Positions 7,206 to 16,336 of a stretch of 64,000 bases of DNA are shown here, one piece after another. The notes below the pieces were generated by a model. That model was not told where the DNA came from, searched no databases, and worked only from the letters and a program-made list of their open reading frames with translations. This stretch comes from Neorickettsia helminthoeca str. Oregon (GTDB lineage Bacteria > Pseudomonadota > Alphaproteobacteria > Rickettsiales > Anaplasmataceae): NCBI RefSeq assembly GCF_000632985.1, contig NZ_CP007481.1:372001-436000 (forward strand), written 5' to 3'. Position 1 is the first letter of the stretch. Each line of letters opens with the position of its first letter. The translations under genes and the position numbers were made by a program.

Positions 7206-7673
7206 ATGAAGGAAGAGAAATATAAGACACTTGTAGACGCTGCAATGCTCGGCGTGGTTCGCTCCGTGGTGAGTGAGGCTTCTACTGGTACACCAATAAA
7301 TTTTTTTATTACTTTCAGGACTGATGCATCTGGAGTTGTCCTCTCGGATGCTTTGCGTGCCAAGTATCCCAGCGAAATGAGTATCGTCTTGCAAAATCAG
7401 TTCAGAGATTTGAAAGTCTTTCATGACAGATTTACTGTGATACTAAGTTTTTCCCGTGTTGAGGAACGTATATCTGTGCCGTTTTCCTCGATATTGTACT
7501 TTCTCGACAGGGAGTGCAATTTTGCCTTGGAATTCCAGAATTTATATAACAAGTGTGATTCAGATGAAAGTGATACTTATGACGGTGGTAGTGGCCTTCG
7601 TTCTGAGACCAATGCTCAGAAAAATCAGGAAGGAAAAATCATAGATATCACGGATATGTTGACTAGGAAGTAA
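7206..7673 (+). CDS. sspB: ClpXP adaptor SspB, alphaproteobacterial type
   Basis: SspB binds SsrA-tagged proteins and tethers them to ClpX for degradation. The 155-residue protein matches the alpha form throughout the substrate-binding domain (about residues 5-115): YKTLVDAAMLGVVR, PINFFITFRTDASGVVLSD, YPSEMSIVLQNQF.DL, SFSRVEERISVPFSSILYFLD. An acidic, flexible linker follows. The last residues, GKIIDITDMLTRK, resemble the ClpX-binding tail of alphaproteobacterial SspB. The ATG at 7206 is used because it begins the conserved region; no Shine-Dalgarno is present. The gene directly follows tmRNA, whose tag starts ANDNF, the part that alpha SspB reads. The neighbouring pair therefore forms one functional module. 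Confidence 0.88.
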   Translation: MKEEKYKTLVDAAMLGVVRSVVSEASTGTPINFFITFRTDASGVVLSDALRAKYPSEMSIVLQNQFRDLKVFHDRFTVILSFSRVEERISVPFSSILYFLDRECNFALEFQNLYNKCDSDESDTYDGGSGLRSETNAQKNQEGKIIDITDMLTRK

Positions 7674-7743
7674 TCTTTCACTCCTTTTTTGATTACCCTA
7701 TCCCTCAATACATTGTACGTTGGCTTGTGTCTGGTATTGATTT

Positions 7744-8424
7744 TTGGGATTAGCTGTGTTCCGCTCTAGCTTTTCGTTTGTTTTATGTGTACTACTCGTA
7801 TTTCTAGTTCCATTTAATGCAGTTTCCGACTTTAGTCGAGAGATATCTGTCCTTTCCGTGCGGAAGAAGCCATACCAGCGTGAATATGTGAATGCAGTTC
7901 ATCCTGTAGCTAAGAAACCATATAAATCTTCGAAGAAATCTGCTCCGAGAGTTTTTCGCGCTAAGAAAATTGTCTCCACTGGAAAGAAAGATCGACACTC
8001 TCTGAGACTCCATCATAGGAAAAATCTTTTTTCGAAAAGTAGAAAAGGGGTTCAAGTAAAAGATAAGCTTATGGTAGCAAGCTATACTGTGAAAAAAGTC
8101 ACTTATTACCCAGTGAAGTACAATAAATATCAGGAAGTAGGAGTTGCGTCTTGGTACGGTGGTACTAATCATAAAAAGATCACTGCTAGTGGCGAAGTCT
8201 TTGATAAACATAAGATCACAGCAGCGCATAAGCTATTGCCACTTCCTAGTATCGTAAAAGTGACAAATTTGGAAAATGGTAAGTCCCTGATAGTCAGGGT
8301 AAATGATAGGGGGCCATTTATAGAGGATAGATTAATTGATTTATCTGAGAAGGGGGCTAAGTTGCTTGGTTTTCAAGGTAAGGGCTTGGCTAGGGTGAAG
8401 GTTGAGCTTATTTCATATGGGTGA
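7744..8424 (+). CDS. rlpA: RlpA-like septal lytic transglycosylase, double-psi beta-barrel protein
   Basis: RlpA proteins cut naked peptidoglycan strands in the envelope. Residues about 5-25 form a signal peptide, and a long basic linker (Lys/Arg/Ser/His rich) runs to about residue 130. The DPBB domain follows: GVASWYGGTNHKKITASGE, then ITAAHKLLPLPSIVKVTN and the active-site region VRVNDRGPF. It ends right after the barrel, without the SPOR domain of E. coli RlpA. No lipobox Cys is visible. The frame opens at TTG 7744; GTG at 7756 is an equally good start. How much peptidoglycan substrate exists in this group is uncertain, but murF at 26.4-27.8 kb shows that precursor synthesis genes persist. 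Confidence 0.85.
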   Translation: MGLAVFRSSFSFVLCVLLVFLVPFNAVSDFSREISVLSVRKKPYQREYVNAVHPVAKKPYKSSKKSAPRVFRAKKIVSTGKKDRHSLRLHHRKNLFSKSRKGVQVKDKLMVASYTVKKVTYYPVKYNKYQEVGVASWYGGTNHKKITASGEVFDKHKITAAHKLLPLPSIVKVTNLENGKSLIVRVNDRGPFIEDRLIDLSEKGAKLLGFQGKGLARVKVELISYG

Positions 8425-8456
8425 GACAATCTGAGTCGAAAGTTTAGGAAAAGTAT

Positions 8457-9830
8457 ATGTACGATATCGTAATCATTGGAGGTGGCCCTGCTGGATATCC
8501 TGCCGCGATTAAGGCGAGCAAGAGTGGTTTGAAGGTCGCGCTCGTAGAAAAAGATGAGCTTGGTGGAGTATGTCTGAACCGTGGTTGTATTCCTACGAAA
8601 GCTCTACTGCATATTGCTGAAAAATATCATTTCATAAAAAATGAGGCATCTACCTTAGGGATAGTGGTTCCTGATGTTTCCATGGATTTTCATAGAGCTA
8701 TAGAATACTCAAGGGAGAAAGTTAGGAAACTCGCTGACGGAATCTCCTATCTGATGAATAAGAACAAGATAGATGTTTTTAAATCTCATGCCCGTATTTT
8801 ACATGGTAAAAAGGTAGTACTAGCCGATCTAAAAAAAACCATAGATGCAAAGAATATAATTCTTGCGACTGGTAGTAGGGCCAGGATATTAAAAGGATTA
8901 GAGTATGATCATAAAATAATCTGGGACTGCAGGGATGCTATGATGCCTAATAATCAACCTGGCTCATTATTGATAGTCGGTTCTGGTGCTATAGGTATAG
9001 AGTTTGCCTGTATTTATAATTCCTTCGGGACCAAGGTGACTGTGATAGAGATACAGGACAGAATCCTCGCTACTGAGGATATCGAGATCAGCTCAATGGC
9101 AGAAGACGCTTTCAAAAAGAGTGGCATTGCGATACACAAATCTACGATAGTCATATCTTTGGAGGTGAAGGAAGATGGGGCATTAGTGAGTCTGAGTAAT
9201 GGCAATACTTTGTCAGTGGACAGGATTCTTGTTGCAGTTGGTACTGAAGCAAACTCCAATGATATAGGGCTTGAGAACTTCTCCGGAATAAAATTGGATA
9301 GGGGTTTCGTGTGCGTGGATGAGTATTGTCAGACAGGCGAGCCAGGGATTTATGCTATCGGAGATTTAGTAGGTGCTCCATGTCTTGCGCACAAGGCAAT
9401 ATATGAAGCGAGTATTTGCATAAACAAAATCTTGGGCAAAAAGCCTTTTCCACTTGATAAGACGAATATTCCTAGTTGTATTTATTCGTTTCCATCTATT
9501 GCAAGTATTGGTCTGACTGAAGAAGCTGCAAAAAAGTTGGGTTATGAGATAAAAATCGGGAGAGTGAAATCCGACGGAAATGGCAAGTCTGTTGTCCTAG
9601 GGAAGACAAAGGGTTTAGTCAAGACGGTGTTTGATAAAAAAACAGGAGAGCTTCTTGGAGCCCACATGATTGGGCATGAGGTCACAGAGATGATTAATGG
9701 TTACGCTATAGCGAAAGCATCTGAAGCAACCAGTGAAACATTAAAGACCGTAGTATTTCCGCATCCTACTATGTCCGAGATGATGTATGAATCTGTTCTA
9801 GCTGCTGATAATGAAGAAATCCACTCTTAA
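8457..9830 (+). CDS. lpdA: dihydrolipoyl dehydrogenase (E3)
   Basis: E3 reoxidises the lipoyl groups of 2-oxoacid dehydrogenase complexes, using FAD and NAD. The 457 residues show the FAD dinucleotide fold at the start (VIIGGGPAGYPAAIKASK), the redox-active disulfide motif GGVCLNRGCIPTKALL, the NAD-binding GSGAIGIEFA near residue 175, YAIGDLVGAPCLAHKA, and the C-terminal catalytic His-Glu in VVFPHPTMSEMM. This is the standard layout and length. The LNRGC variant of the usual LNVGC is a conservative difference. The start of the next gene overlaps its end in another frame. Confidence 0.94.
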   Translation: MYDIVIIGGGPAGYPAAIKASKSGLKVALVEKDELGGVCLNRGCIPTKALLHIAEKYHFIKNEASTLGIVVPDVSMDFHRAIEYSREKVRKLADGISYLMNKNKIDVFKSHARILHGKKVVLADLKKTIDAKNIILATGSRARILKGLEYDHKIIWDCRDAMMPNNQPGSLLIVGSGAIGIEFACIYNSFGTKVTVIEIQDRILATEDIEISSMAEDAFKKSGIAIHKSTIVISLEVKEDGALVSLSNGNTLSVDRILVAVGTEANSNDIGLENFSGIKLDRGFVCVDEYCQTGEPGIYAIGDLVGAPCLAHKAIYEASICINKILGKKPFPLDKTNIPSCIYSFPSIASIGLTEEAAKKLGYEIKIGRVKSDGNGKSVVLGKTKGLVKTVFDKKTGELLGAHMIGHEVTEMINGYAIAKASEATSETLKTVVFPHPTMSEMMYESVLAADNEEIHS

Positions 9831-10169
9831 TGTTGTCGATGATATCATTGGACGCTTAGCGGAGATGGTGGTTGCTCTATATCTTTCGGCGAGGGGATTT
9901 AAGTATTTAAGTTAGTAAAATGGCGTTACAGGAATCCCATTTATGAAATAGACCTGATTTGTTCTAGAGACAAGACACTGCCGTTTGTGGAAGTAAAATT
10001 TCATAATTCATTGCATGGCATTGATGATGTAATTGACTATCGCCGGATGCATCGTATTTATGAGGCTTCAGAATGCTTCCTTGAAGATTTCCCTGAATAT
10101 GAAAGGCACGAAAGACTATTCAAGATATTTTTTATTACTCCTGCGACAATGAGAATAATAAGCATATGA
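9811..10169 (+). pseudogene. frameshifted YraN/UPF0102 family nuclease-like protein
   Basis: Two frames together give one YraN-like protein of about 119 residues. Frame A starts at ATG 9811, overlapping the lpdA end, and encodes MKKSTLNVVDDIIGRLAEMVV... to FKYLS before a stop at 9913. Frame B resumes with KWRYRNPIYEIDLI near 9918 and continues through PFVEVKF to 10169. The conserved order AE..A..YL..RG, W R, EIDLI, FVEVK is that of UPF0102, with the Asp/Glu/Lys of a nuclease-like core. The shift lies between 9900 and 9920. It may be a recent break, a sequencing error or recoding. Confidence 0.72.
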
Positions 10170-10242
10170 TTCTATCTTTCCTTGATTAGAAGGTTACGGT
10201 TTATTTTAGCTTCGCTCGAACATTTAAAGTGACTGTGCGATC

Positions 10243-11556
10243 TCAGCCCAAAACGATCCTTGCTGTCGACAACAGGACCACGAATGCCAAGATGTCAGTA
10301 AAGGAGCTCGTAATTATTGAGGACGATAAGGCTGGATCACCACCGCACTTCTCAATTATAAACGGTATTGCCGCTCCTACAGAAGTCGCAAGTGTGAAAA
10401 CAAGTACGATGGCTATCGTAAAGGTCGATTCAAGTGCAAGATTATGGAATCGCATTGCTATGATCATTACCATAAAAGCTGACATAATAACACCATTGCA
10501 TAATCCCACCAATAATTCTTTCAGGAATAAACGGAAGGCATTATTATAAGCTAGTTTCTTTGTAATGATTGCTCTGACGGCTACAGTTGATGCTTGTATC
10601 CCAGCATTTCCCCCCATTGCGGCAGTAATCGGCATTAGGATTGCAAGTTCTACGTGTTGCTGTAGGGTCAGTTGGAAAAATCCAATCACATATGATGAAA
10701 AGTTAATACTCAAGAAAGTTACTATGAGCCACTTTATCCTATGGATCACGGTATTGGAGACACTCGCGTTAATATCCGATTCTGAAACCTTACCTGCGTG
10801 TAGGATATCTTCCTCTGCTTCTTCTGAGATAATATCCACCACATCATCGATTGATATCACACCAACGATTTTTTTTTCTTCGTCCACCACTGCTACCGAA
10901 CGTAGGGAATACTCCCTAAATAGACGGGCTACCTCTTCTTGATCCTGACCTGTACCAACTGTCTCTATCTTCGTCTGCATGATCGATTTAACAAGCGATC
11001 TGCTTTTGGCGCACAAAATATCATTGAGTGAGACGCTCCCTATAGGTGAATTACTTTCATCCACTACAAATATTTCACTGAGATATTTCGGCATTTTTTT
11101 CTGTATGCGTATGAACTGGAGTACTTGTTCTATACTCCAATCTTTCGGTATTACTATGAAATCCTTGTGGATCAATCTTCCAGCACTTTCTTCTGGATAG
11201 GCCAGTATTTCCTTGATGACTCTATTGAGTTTTGATGGAAGTAAATCAATGATTTCTTTGATCGAATCTTGTCTTAAATTCTCGAGAACGTCGACTATCT
11301 CGTCTGTGGGTAGAGCCGTGATGATTTTACTGAATTGCCTTACTCCTAGCATCTCGATTATCTCGTTGATTAATTCTTCCGAGATCTCAGTCAGTACGTA
11401 TGGATGCTCACTTAGATGCTGGTGTATGAATTCCCGTTTAGTCTCGCTTTTTGCATTAATAAATGCATCGACGAGCTCTCTCTGAGCGTGAATCTTCTCT
11501 TGCTCTGAGCTTACCTGTTCAAGTCTTTCTAAAATAGTACTAATTGTTTCAATCAT
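10243..11556 (-). CDS. mgtE: magnesium transporter MgtE
   Basis: MgtE is an inner-membrane Mg2+ channel gated by its cytosolic domains. The 437 residues show a helical N-domain (to about 130), two CBS repeats (about 130-250, with SPIGSVSLNDIL and KIVGVISIDDVVDIISEEAEED), and five predicted membrane helices in the C-terminal third. The family hallmark PITAAMGGNAGIQASTVAVRAI lies around residue 315. The length agrees with the family. It faces away from yraN. Confidence 0.93.
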   Translation of the reverse strand: MIETISTILERLEQVSSEQEKIHAQRELVDAFINAKSETKREFIHQHLSEHPYVLTEISEELINEIIEMLGVRQFSKIITALPTDEIVDVLENLRQDSIKEIIDLLPSKLNRVIKEILAYPEESAGRLIHKDFIVIPKDWSIEQVLQFIRIQKKMPKYLSEIFVVDESNSPIGSVSLNDILCAKSRSLVKSIMQTKIETVGTGQDQEEVARLFREYSLRSVAVVDEEKKIVGVISIDDVVDIISEEAEEDILHAGKVSESDINASVSNTVIHRIKWLIVTFLSINFSSYVIGFFQLTLQQHVELAILMPITAAMGGNAGIQASTVAVRAIITKKLAYNNAFRLFLKELLVGLCNGVIMSAFMVMIIAMRFHNLALESTFTIAIVLVFTLATSVGAAIPFIIEKCGGDPALSSSIITSSFTDILAFVVLLSTARIVLG

Positions 11557-11649
11557 GCAAATAATGATACACCAGAACTTCCAAAAAAGAGTTTATCAGT
11601 GGTTTTGACGCGGTCAAGTGTAAGGTCCAAGGACGCTACATCGAGGTAG

Positions 11650-11675
11650 GTACACTGATACCAATACCAGTGTAC
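11650..11675. repeat. 8-bp inverted repeat beyond the capsid pseudogene
   Basis: GTACACTG (11650-11657) and CAGTGTAC (11668-11675) are perfect inverted copies around a 10-base loop, between the capsid remnant stop and the mgtE start on the same strand. It could be a transcription terminator or a protein-binding site. No T-tract follows on either strand, so the function is open. Confidence 0.35.
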
Positions 11676-11690
11676 GCGTAAAAAATATCT

Positions 11691-12795
11691 TTAGGAAGCT
11701 TTCATTTCTAGGAGAGCGAAAGCATTTGGATTTATTACTTCTCCCCCAACTCTTTTTGTTATATAGAAGGAAATATATGGTTTTACTGAATATGGATCAC
11801 CGAGGACCCTCATTTCATTTCTGTTGATGATTTGATAACTGCGCCTAAAATCCCCGAACATAATAGGACATGGACGAGGAGTAGCACTCTTTGTTGGAAT
11901 GATAGGCATCTCTGCGCATTCAACTACTGCGATTCCCATTAGTGTGTCTGGCTCTCCGGAACGTAAACTCGGCTGAAACATATAATGCTCTGTTTGTTCA
12001 TACTTCAGTCCCCTGACAATCTGGATGCTTGCACTGTTCATCAGGAAAGTACAGTTCACAGAAAACTCGCGCAGCAGTGAATAATGCAACTGTAGAATAT
12101 CTTCGGCCGTGGTTTTACATGCCGTTGAACTCGTAATTTTACAAATTTGATCGGTATAGCAATCATTATACTTCAATATACCATGTGACTTATTTTCAGC
12201 ATTCCCTGTGATGAATGCCTCATTTTCGAGTTGGGTGAACGCGAGAGCAGCTTGTTCTATCAACCACCTTTCTGCTTCGATTGCTGGGTCATCTAACACT
12301 TTTTGTGTATTTCGAGGCTGTGTGAATAGCTCATATGTAGTGATATTAGTTGTTATGATGTGATCCTTCGCATCATCTTCGGTATCATCGCTACTTTCAT
12401 CAGAGACCCATTGTGCCTCCAATGCTTCACCGTTTCCTATGTATGTGATGCAGTCAGTTGAAATTGTATCAACTGAAGCAATCTTCCTCATTGGAGATAA
12501 TTTTTTCATCTGATCATGAATAGAGTTTATCAGCGTGCTTTGCAGAGGAAATCCATTACTTTTGATCTCGACTGAATTTGTTGTACCTTTTCTAGATATT
12601 CCTCTAGATACTTTTTATACTGATGATTTTCTATGCTTTCAGAAGAACTAAATGGACGGTTTACTATTACAGAATAATTCTTTTTGAGTTTATCTAATCT
12701 TTTCTCTTGCTTAGATATTCTCTTATCCTCTTCTTCTTTGAAAGATTTATCTCTGACTCGAGGTTAGAGAGTAAAGCATGTATATCTTGCTCCAT
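11691..12795 (-). pseudogene. GTA-type major capsid protein (HK97 fold), broken by two frameshifts
   Basis: The intact 272-codon piece (start 12509) is the HK97-fold capsid shell. It includes an E-loop-like region, AERWLIEQAALAFTQLENEAFITG, NCTFLMNSASIQIVRGLK, and the C-terminal GDFRRSYQIINRNEMRVL followed by DPYSVKPYISFYITKRVGG. This tail closely resembles the capsid (orfg5) of the Rhodobacter-type gene transfer agent. Upstream, other frames continue the protein. ATG 12795 starts MEQDIHALLSNLESE. A second frame then gives a charged coiled coil up to about 12572, and a third gives VEIKSNGFPLQSTLINSI leading into the intact piece. Together they make about 368 residues, near full length. The breaks lie near 12750 and 12570. 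No other phage genes are adjacent, so it is a GTA relic. Confidence 0.78.
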
Positions 12796-12894
12796 TTGCT
12801 TATCAAAAATTAAGAAAGGCTAAGTATATCATCCATTTTGCTGCCTGGAAGCAAAACATTATACTCTCTTCGATATTCCATATGGAGATAAAAT

Positions 12895-15564
12895 CTAGAT
12901 CCAGAGTATTTCAGTCCTTATGTTTTTTTCTGGATAGATGGATTGCATAGCTCTTTGATATAGCCGCATTTGCTGTACGATAGTATCGGTGATTTCCCTA
13001 TTTTTGCCTGTTTTATAATCCCTAATTACTATTTCGTTGTCTTTGAATTCCACATGATCCATTCGTATTAGCCTACCTGCAAACAATACTTCAACCTCTC
13101 TTCTGCCGCTTGGAATTGAATTATTTTCTACAAATTTCAGGACGGTTTTGGATATTTCATCCTGTTCTTTTTGGTTCAGTGCCAGTGCACGATTCTCAAG
13201 GAACCCCTTTAACCATATTTCTGGCTTCCCGACTATGAAGATGTACTCGAGAATTTCATGGATGAGCTCCCCACGAAGAATTTCAAATGTTTTACGTGGT
13301 AGTACTGTTTTCTTGTCTATTTTAAGAGTTTCTCCCATGACCAAAGTGTTATCCTCATCGACTTTCCGCTGCTCACTATTAAATAGTGAAGATATTTCTT
13401 GGGCGGTGTTTTGCTTGCGATTGTCGGTGAGATTTTCATCAAAGTATTTGTGCTCATTTGTATGATAATAGGACCCATCTTCTTTTGTTGATCCGATCTT
13501 GATAATGCTGTTTGTACAAAGCTCGTGCCATGAGTTTTTCTTGATTTTTTCCCCAGTTCCTACTACATATAACTCATCTTCAGCACGCGTTAGAGCAACA
13601 TATAAGAGTCTCATGTGCTCATGGTATATTGTCACTTTTTGCCTCTCTTTGATCCTGTCCGTAATCTCTATATTCTTTTCTGACGAGAGAATCGGAAGAC
13701 CATCCTCGGTATGAAGAAAAATATTTCTATTCTGTGGGACGTAGTTGCTATCTGCAACAAAAACAATTGGATATTGCGCACCTTTGCTTCCGTGTACAGT
13801 CGAAATTGTTACACCATTCTCATTTGCATTCTTGATTCTTATAGTAGCATCATCCGTGCCGAAAATATAAATAAAGTCGTATATACAGTCATATTCCAAT
13901 GTATTGTCAAGGAATGTGTCTATGTAATAATCAGTTTCACTGCCATACCAACGACCTAGTCTAGAAACAATTTCCTCATCAAGTAGCTTTGAGTATATCT
14001 GAAAGGTTGTGCCATATAGCTCCAACCACCTTTTGAGTATGTTTCCGCTGTCTGTGTTCTCAATATGATGAAACAATGGAACATCCTTATTAGATGTTTT
14101 AATTTTTAAAATCTCATCATCGCACCACCCTAATATGGGAGACTTTAATATTGTCACTAGCGCTTCTTCGTCATACTTATAAGTTATGAACTTTCCTAGA
14201 TTTATTAATAAATCGAAGATCGGATTGGTTTTTACACTGGATTTGCCAGTGAAGTTCACAGGAATGTCAGCACTATTCAACTGAGTATAAAGATGGTCGA
14301 CGAACGCTGTCCTATGCGCGACCAGAATTGCTATGTCACCTGCTTTCACGGATCTTTTTTTTGCCTTGATCATCCGCTTGTTACTTATCCAGCTTTGAAT
14401 TGTATTTTTAATAGAAATTGCTAATTGGAGTTCAGCATCGATATCAGATTTTTTTATTAGAGGTCTGACTTCGACATAGCCTGGAGCATCTTCTCTATTT
14501 GTTTTATGTTGGATTGTCTCTGTATGCGATGCGCATAACGTAATATCAGCGAAGACGCTATCAACGAATTCCAGAATCGGATTGGATGATCTATAAGATT
14601 TCTCTATTTTCAGCTGAATTAGTTTTTCCTTTGGATCTCGTTGTTTCAAGATATTATAAAACGCAAGAAATGCATCAGGACTAGCCCCCTGGAAGCCGTA
14701 GATGGATTGCTTATAATCTCCAACTATAAAGAGACTTTTATCTTGACTATCATCCATTAGAAAGTCTGAGCAAAACCTGGAAATTATATATAATTGCTTC
14801 AAATTGTTATCTTGTGCTTCGTCTATGAGTACGTGATCTATTTTCGATGCGACTTCATAGATATTCCATATTTCCTTGCTTATTGCCGTTTCTATCACCG
14901 CGTTGTGTGCGATGTATTTCCTAGAGAAATTTCTATTCAGGTCTAAAAATTCACTGAACGCAGATAGTATATCTAGTGTATTTACAGGTAGTTGTTCTAT
15001 TGGATTATCTTTCAGCTTTTTTATTATTTCCGCGTAGTCTAGGTGAAAATTATGAAGTAGTGAGGAAAATATCTCGTATAATTTTTGCTCAGTAATACCT
15101 TCAGATGTTCTTTCCGGGAGTCTACATTTCTCGAAAATGAACTGAGCAAGCATCTTGCAGAAGGTATGTTGATTCTCTTCATAGATTTCCTTCGAATTAT
15201 ACCCCGGATCACATTCTTTGATTGATTGCAGGCAAAATGCGTGGAACGTCTGTATTCGTAGAAATGAATCTGCTATGCATATAAGATTCCTGATGTAGGA
15301 GAAGTCATCGGTATTGATTTCTAGTTCGGAGCGTAAGTACCGTCTCATTTCGACATTACCCATTGTAGAGAGGATGCTAAGTGCCTCAAAGACGCGATTA
15401 TACATCTCTGCGGCAGCCACCTTTGTAAAAGTAATGCACAGGATGTTTTTTCGTTTATGTATCAAGAGTGAGAGTACCCTCTTTACCAGTAGGGTTGTCT
15501 TGCCGCAGCCAGCGGAAGAATTGATCCAAATTGATGATCTGGGGTCGGTGATTTTTCCTATCAT
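12895..15564 (-). CDS. addA: AddA-like ATP-dependent helicase/nuclease (UvrD family)
   Basis: AddA with AddB processes double-strand breaks for RecA. The 889 residues show the Walker A motif NSSAGCGKTTLL at about 16-27, the motif II DEAQD near 247, GDYKQSIYGFQGA, helicase motif STVHGSKGAQYPIVFVAD near 590, and motif VI LYVALTRAEDELYVVG. A C-terminal RecB-like nuclease has GELIHEILEYIF, then RMDHVEF and VIRDYKTGK, the D...E/D-Y-K core. At 889 residues it is shorter than typical AddA (about 1,150). The ATG at 15564 comes right after an in-frame TAG. The frame is open further up, with ATG 15615 giving MQKWLCYHEPLDPLAT before that TAG, so the N-terminus may have been trimmed. Confidence 0.85.
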   Translation of the reverse strand: MIGKITDPRSSIWINSSAGCGKTTLLVKRVLSLLIHKRKNILCITFTKVAAAEMYNRVFEALSILSTMGNVEMRRYLRSELEINTDDFSYIRNLICIADSFLRIQTFHAFCLQSIKECDPGYNSKEIYEENQHTFCKMLAQFIFEKCRLPERTSEGITEQKLYEIFSSLLHNFHLDYAEIIKKLKDNPIEQLPVNTLDILSAFSEFLDLNRNFSRKYIAHNAVIETAISKEIWNIYEVASKIDHVLIDEAQDNNLKQLYIISRFCSDFLMDDSQDKSLFIVGDYKQSIYGFQGASPDAFLAFYNILKQRDPKEKLIQLKIEKSYRSSNPILEFVDSVFADITLCASHTETIQHKTNREDAPGYVEVRPLIKKSDIDAELQLAISIKNTIQSWISNKRMIKAKKRSVKAGDIAILVAHRTAFVDHLYTQLNSADIPVNFTGKSSVKTNPIFDLLINLGKFITYKYDEEALVTILKSPILGWCDDEILKIKTSNKDVPLFHHIENTDSGNILKRWLELYGTTFQIYSKLLDEEIVSRLGRWYGSETDYYIDTFLDNTLEYDCIYDFIYIFGTDDATIRIKNANENGVTISTVHGSKGAQYPIVFVADSNYVPQNRNIFLHTEDGLPILSSEKNIEITDRIKERQKVTIYHEHMRLLYVALTRAEDELYVVGTGEKIKKNSWHELCTNSIIKIGSTKEDGSYYHTNEHKYFDENLTDNRKQNTAQEISSLFNSEQRKVDEDNTLVMGETLKIDKKTVLPRKTFEILRGELIHEILEYIFIVGKPEIWLKGFLENRALALNQKEQDEISKTVLKFVENNSIPSGRREVEVLFAGRLIRMDHVEFKDNEIVIRDYKTGKNREITDTIVQQMRLYQRAMQSIYPEKNIRTEILWI

Positions 15565-15689
15565 CTATGTAGCTAGTGGATCTAGAGGTTCATGATAACA
15601 CAACCATTTTTGCATAGCACGTTCTTCTAGATATGCCTGAACGCTGTGAATTTGGGCAGCATGTATTATTTCTATGTCTACTCAGATGG

Positions 15690-16238
15690 TTACCATACTA
15701 CAGTTACAGGACGGGGCCTGGCTTCAGTAACGCATAGGCAACTTTTCCCCCTTATAGACCTCTGTGTTACTGTTGTATGTAGCTTAGCAGGGTCTACTAC
15801 TTTATCAGGGCCCGCTTCTAAATGAATTGTAGGATAGGCGTCAATCTCCTCAACATACTGCCAACTCGTCTCTGTTACCACGCTTTTTAAGTTATGCGGA
15901 TCTTCAGATTTGTGTTCTAAGTTATACAGGGTCTTAGAAATCTTGCTGGATTCCTTAGAAAGAAAACCTGCGAGAAGTGAAACGAGGATTCCAAATGTAC
16001 AAAGAAGTGCCAAGGCGGTCTTATTTGGGGTAAAGTGCACCTCTAAGGTATGAGAGAGATTACTGAGCCATGAAGAAGATTTACCATAGAGGTACCTTGC
16101 GCATTTTTTTAAGACACCAAAGCGCTCCAGAAGGAGCAATATAACAAAAACTGTAGACGCCGATGCTACGAGCGCCCAGATAAGATGGTTCAACCTTGAT
16201 GCTATTCTAGCGGATACAGGGATGCTTTCGGAAGACAA
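15690..16238 (-). CDS. hypothetical protein with two membrane helices
   Basis: I do not recognise this 182-residue protein. It has two clear transmembrane helices at about residues 19-40 (WALVASASTVFVILLLL) and 76-92 (ALALLCTFGILVSLLAGFL), with a short basic loop between them and a soluble C-terminal half of about 90 residues. The ATG at 16238 has no close competitor. It lies between addA and mnmA on the same strand, with gaps of about 100 bases on both sides, so it may be transcribed alone. It could be a lineage-specific inner-membrane protein. Confidence 0.6.
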   Translation of the reverse strand: MSSESIPVSARIASRLNHLIWALVASASTVFVILLLLERFGVLKKCARYLYGKSSSWLSNLSHTLEVHFTPNKTALALLCTFGILVSLLAGFLSKESSKISKTLYNLEHKSEDPHNLKSVVTETSWQYVEEIDAYPTIHLEAGPDKVVDPAKLHTTVTQRSIRGKSCLCVTEARPRPVTVVW

Positions 16239-16336
16239 GTTACAACGCTATTTTACTTTGCAAGATAGTATAATCTAATTATACCTTATTCGTACAGGGT
16301 GAGCTGCTAATCCTTATCTGGTCTATATAGCTGGTG

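Noticed and set aside
7140-7424. Minus-strand ORFs over tmRNA and sspB
   Set aside because: They are antisense to the tmRNA coding piece and to sspB, both of which are firmly identified.
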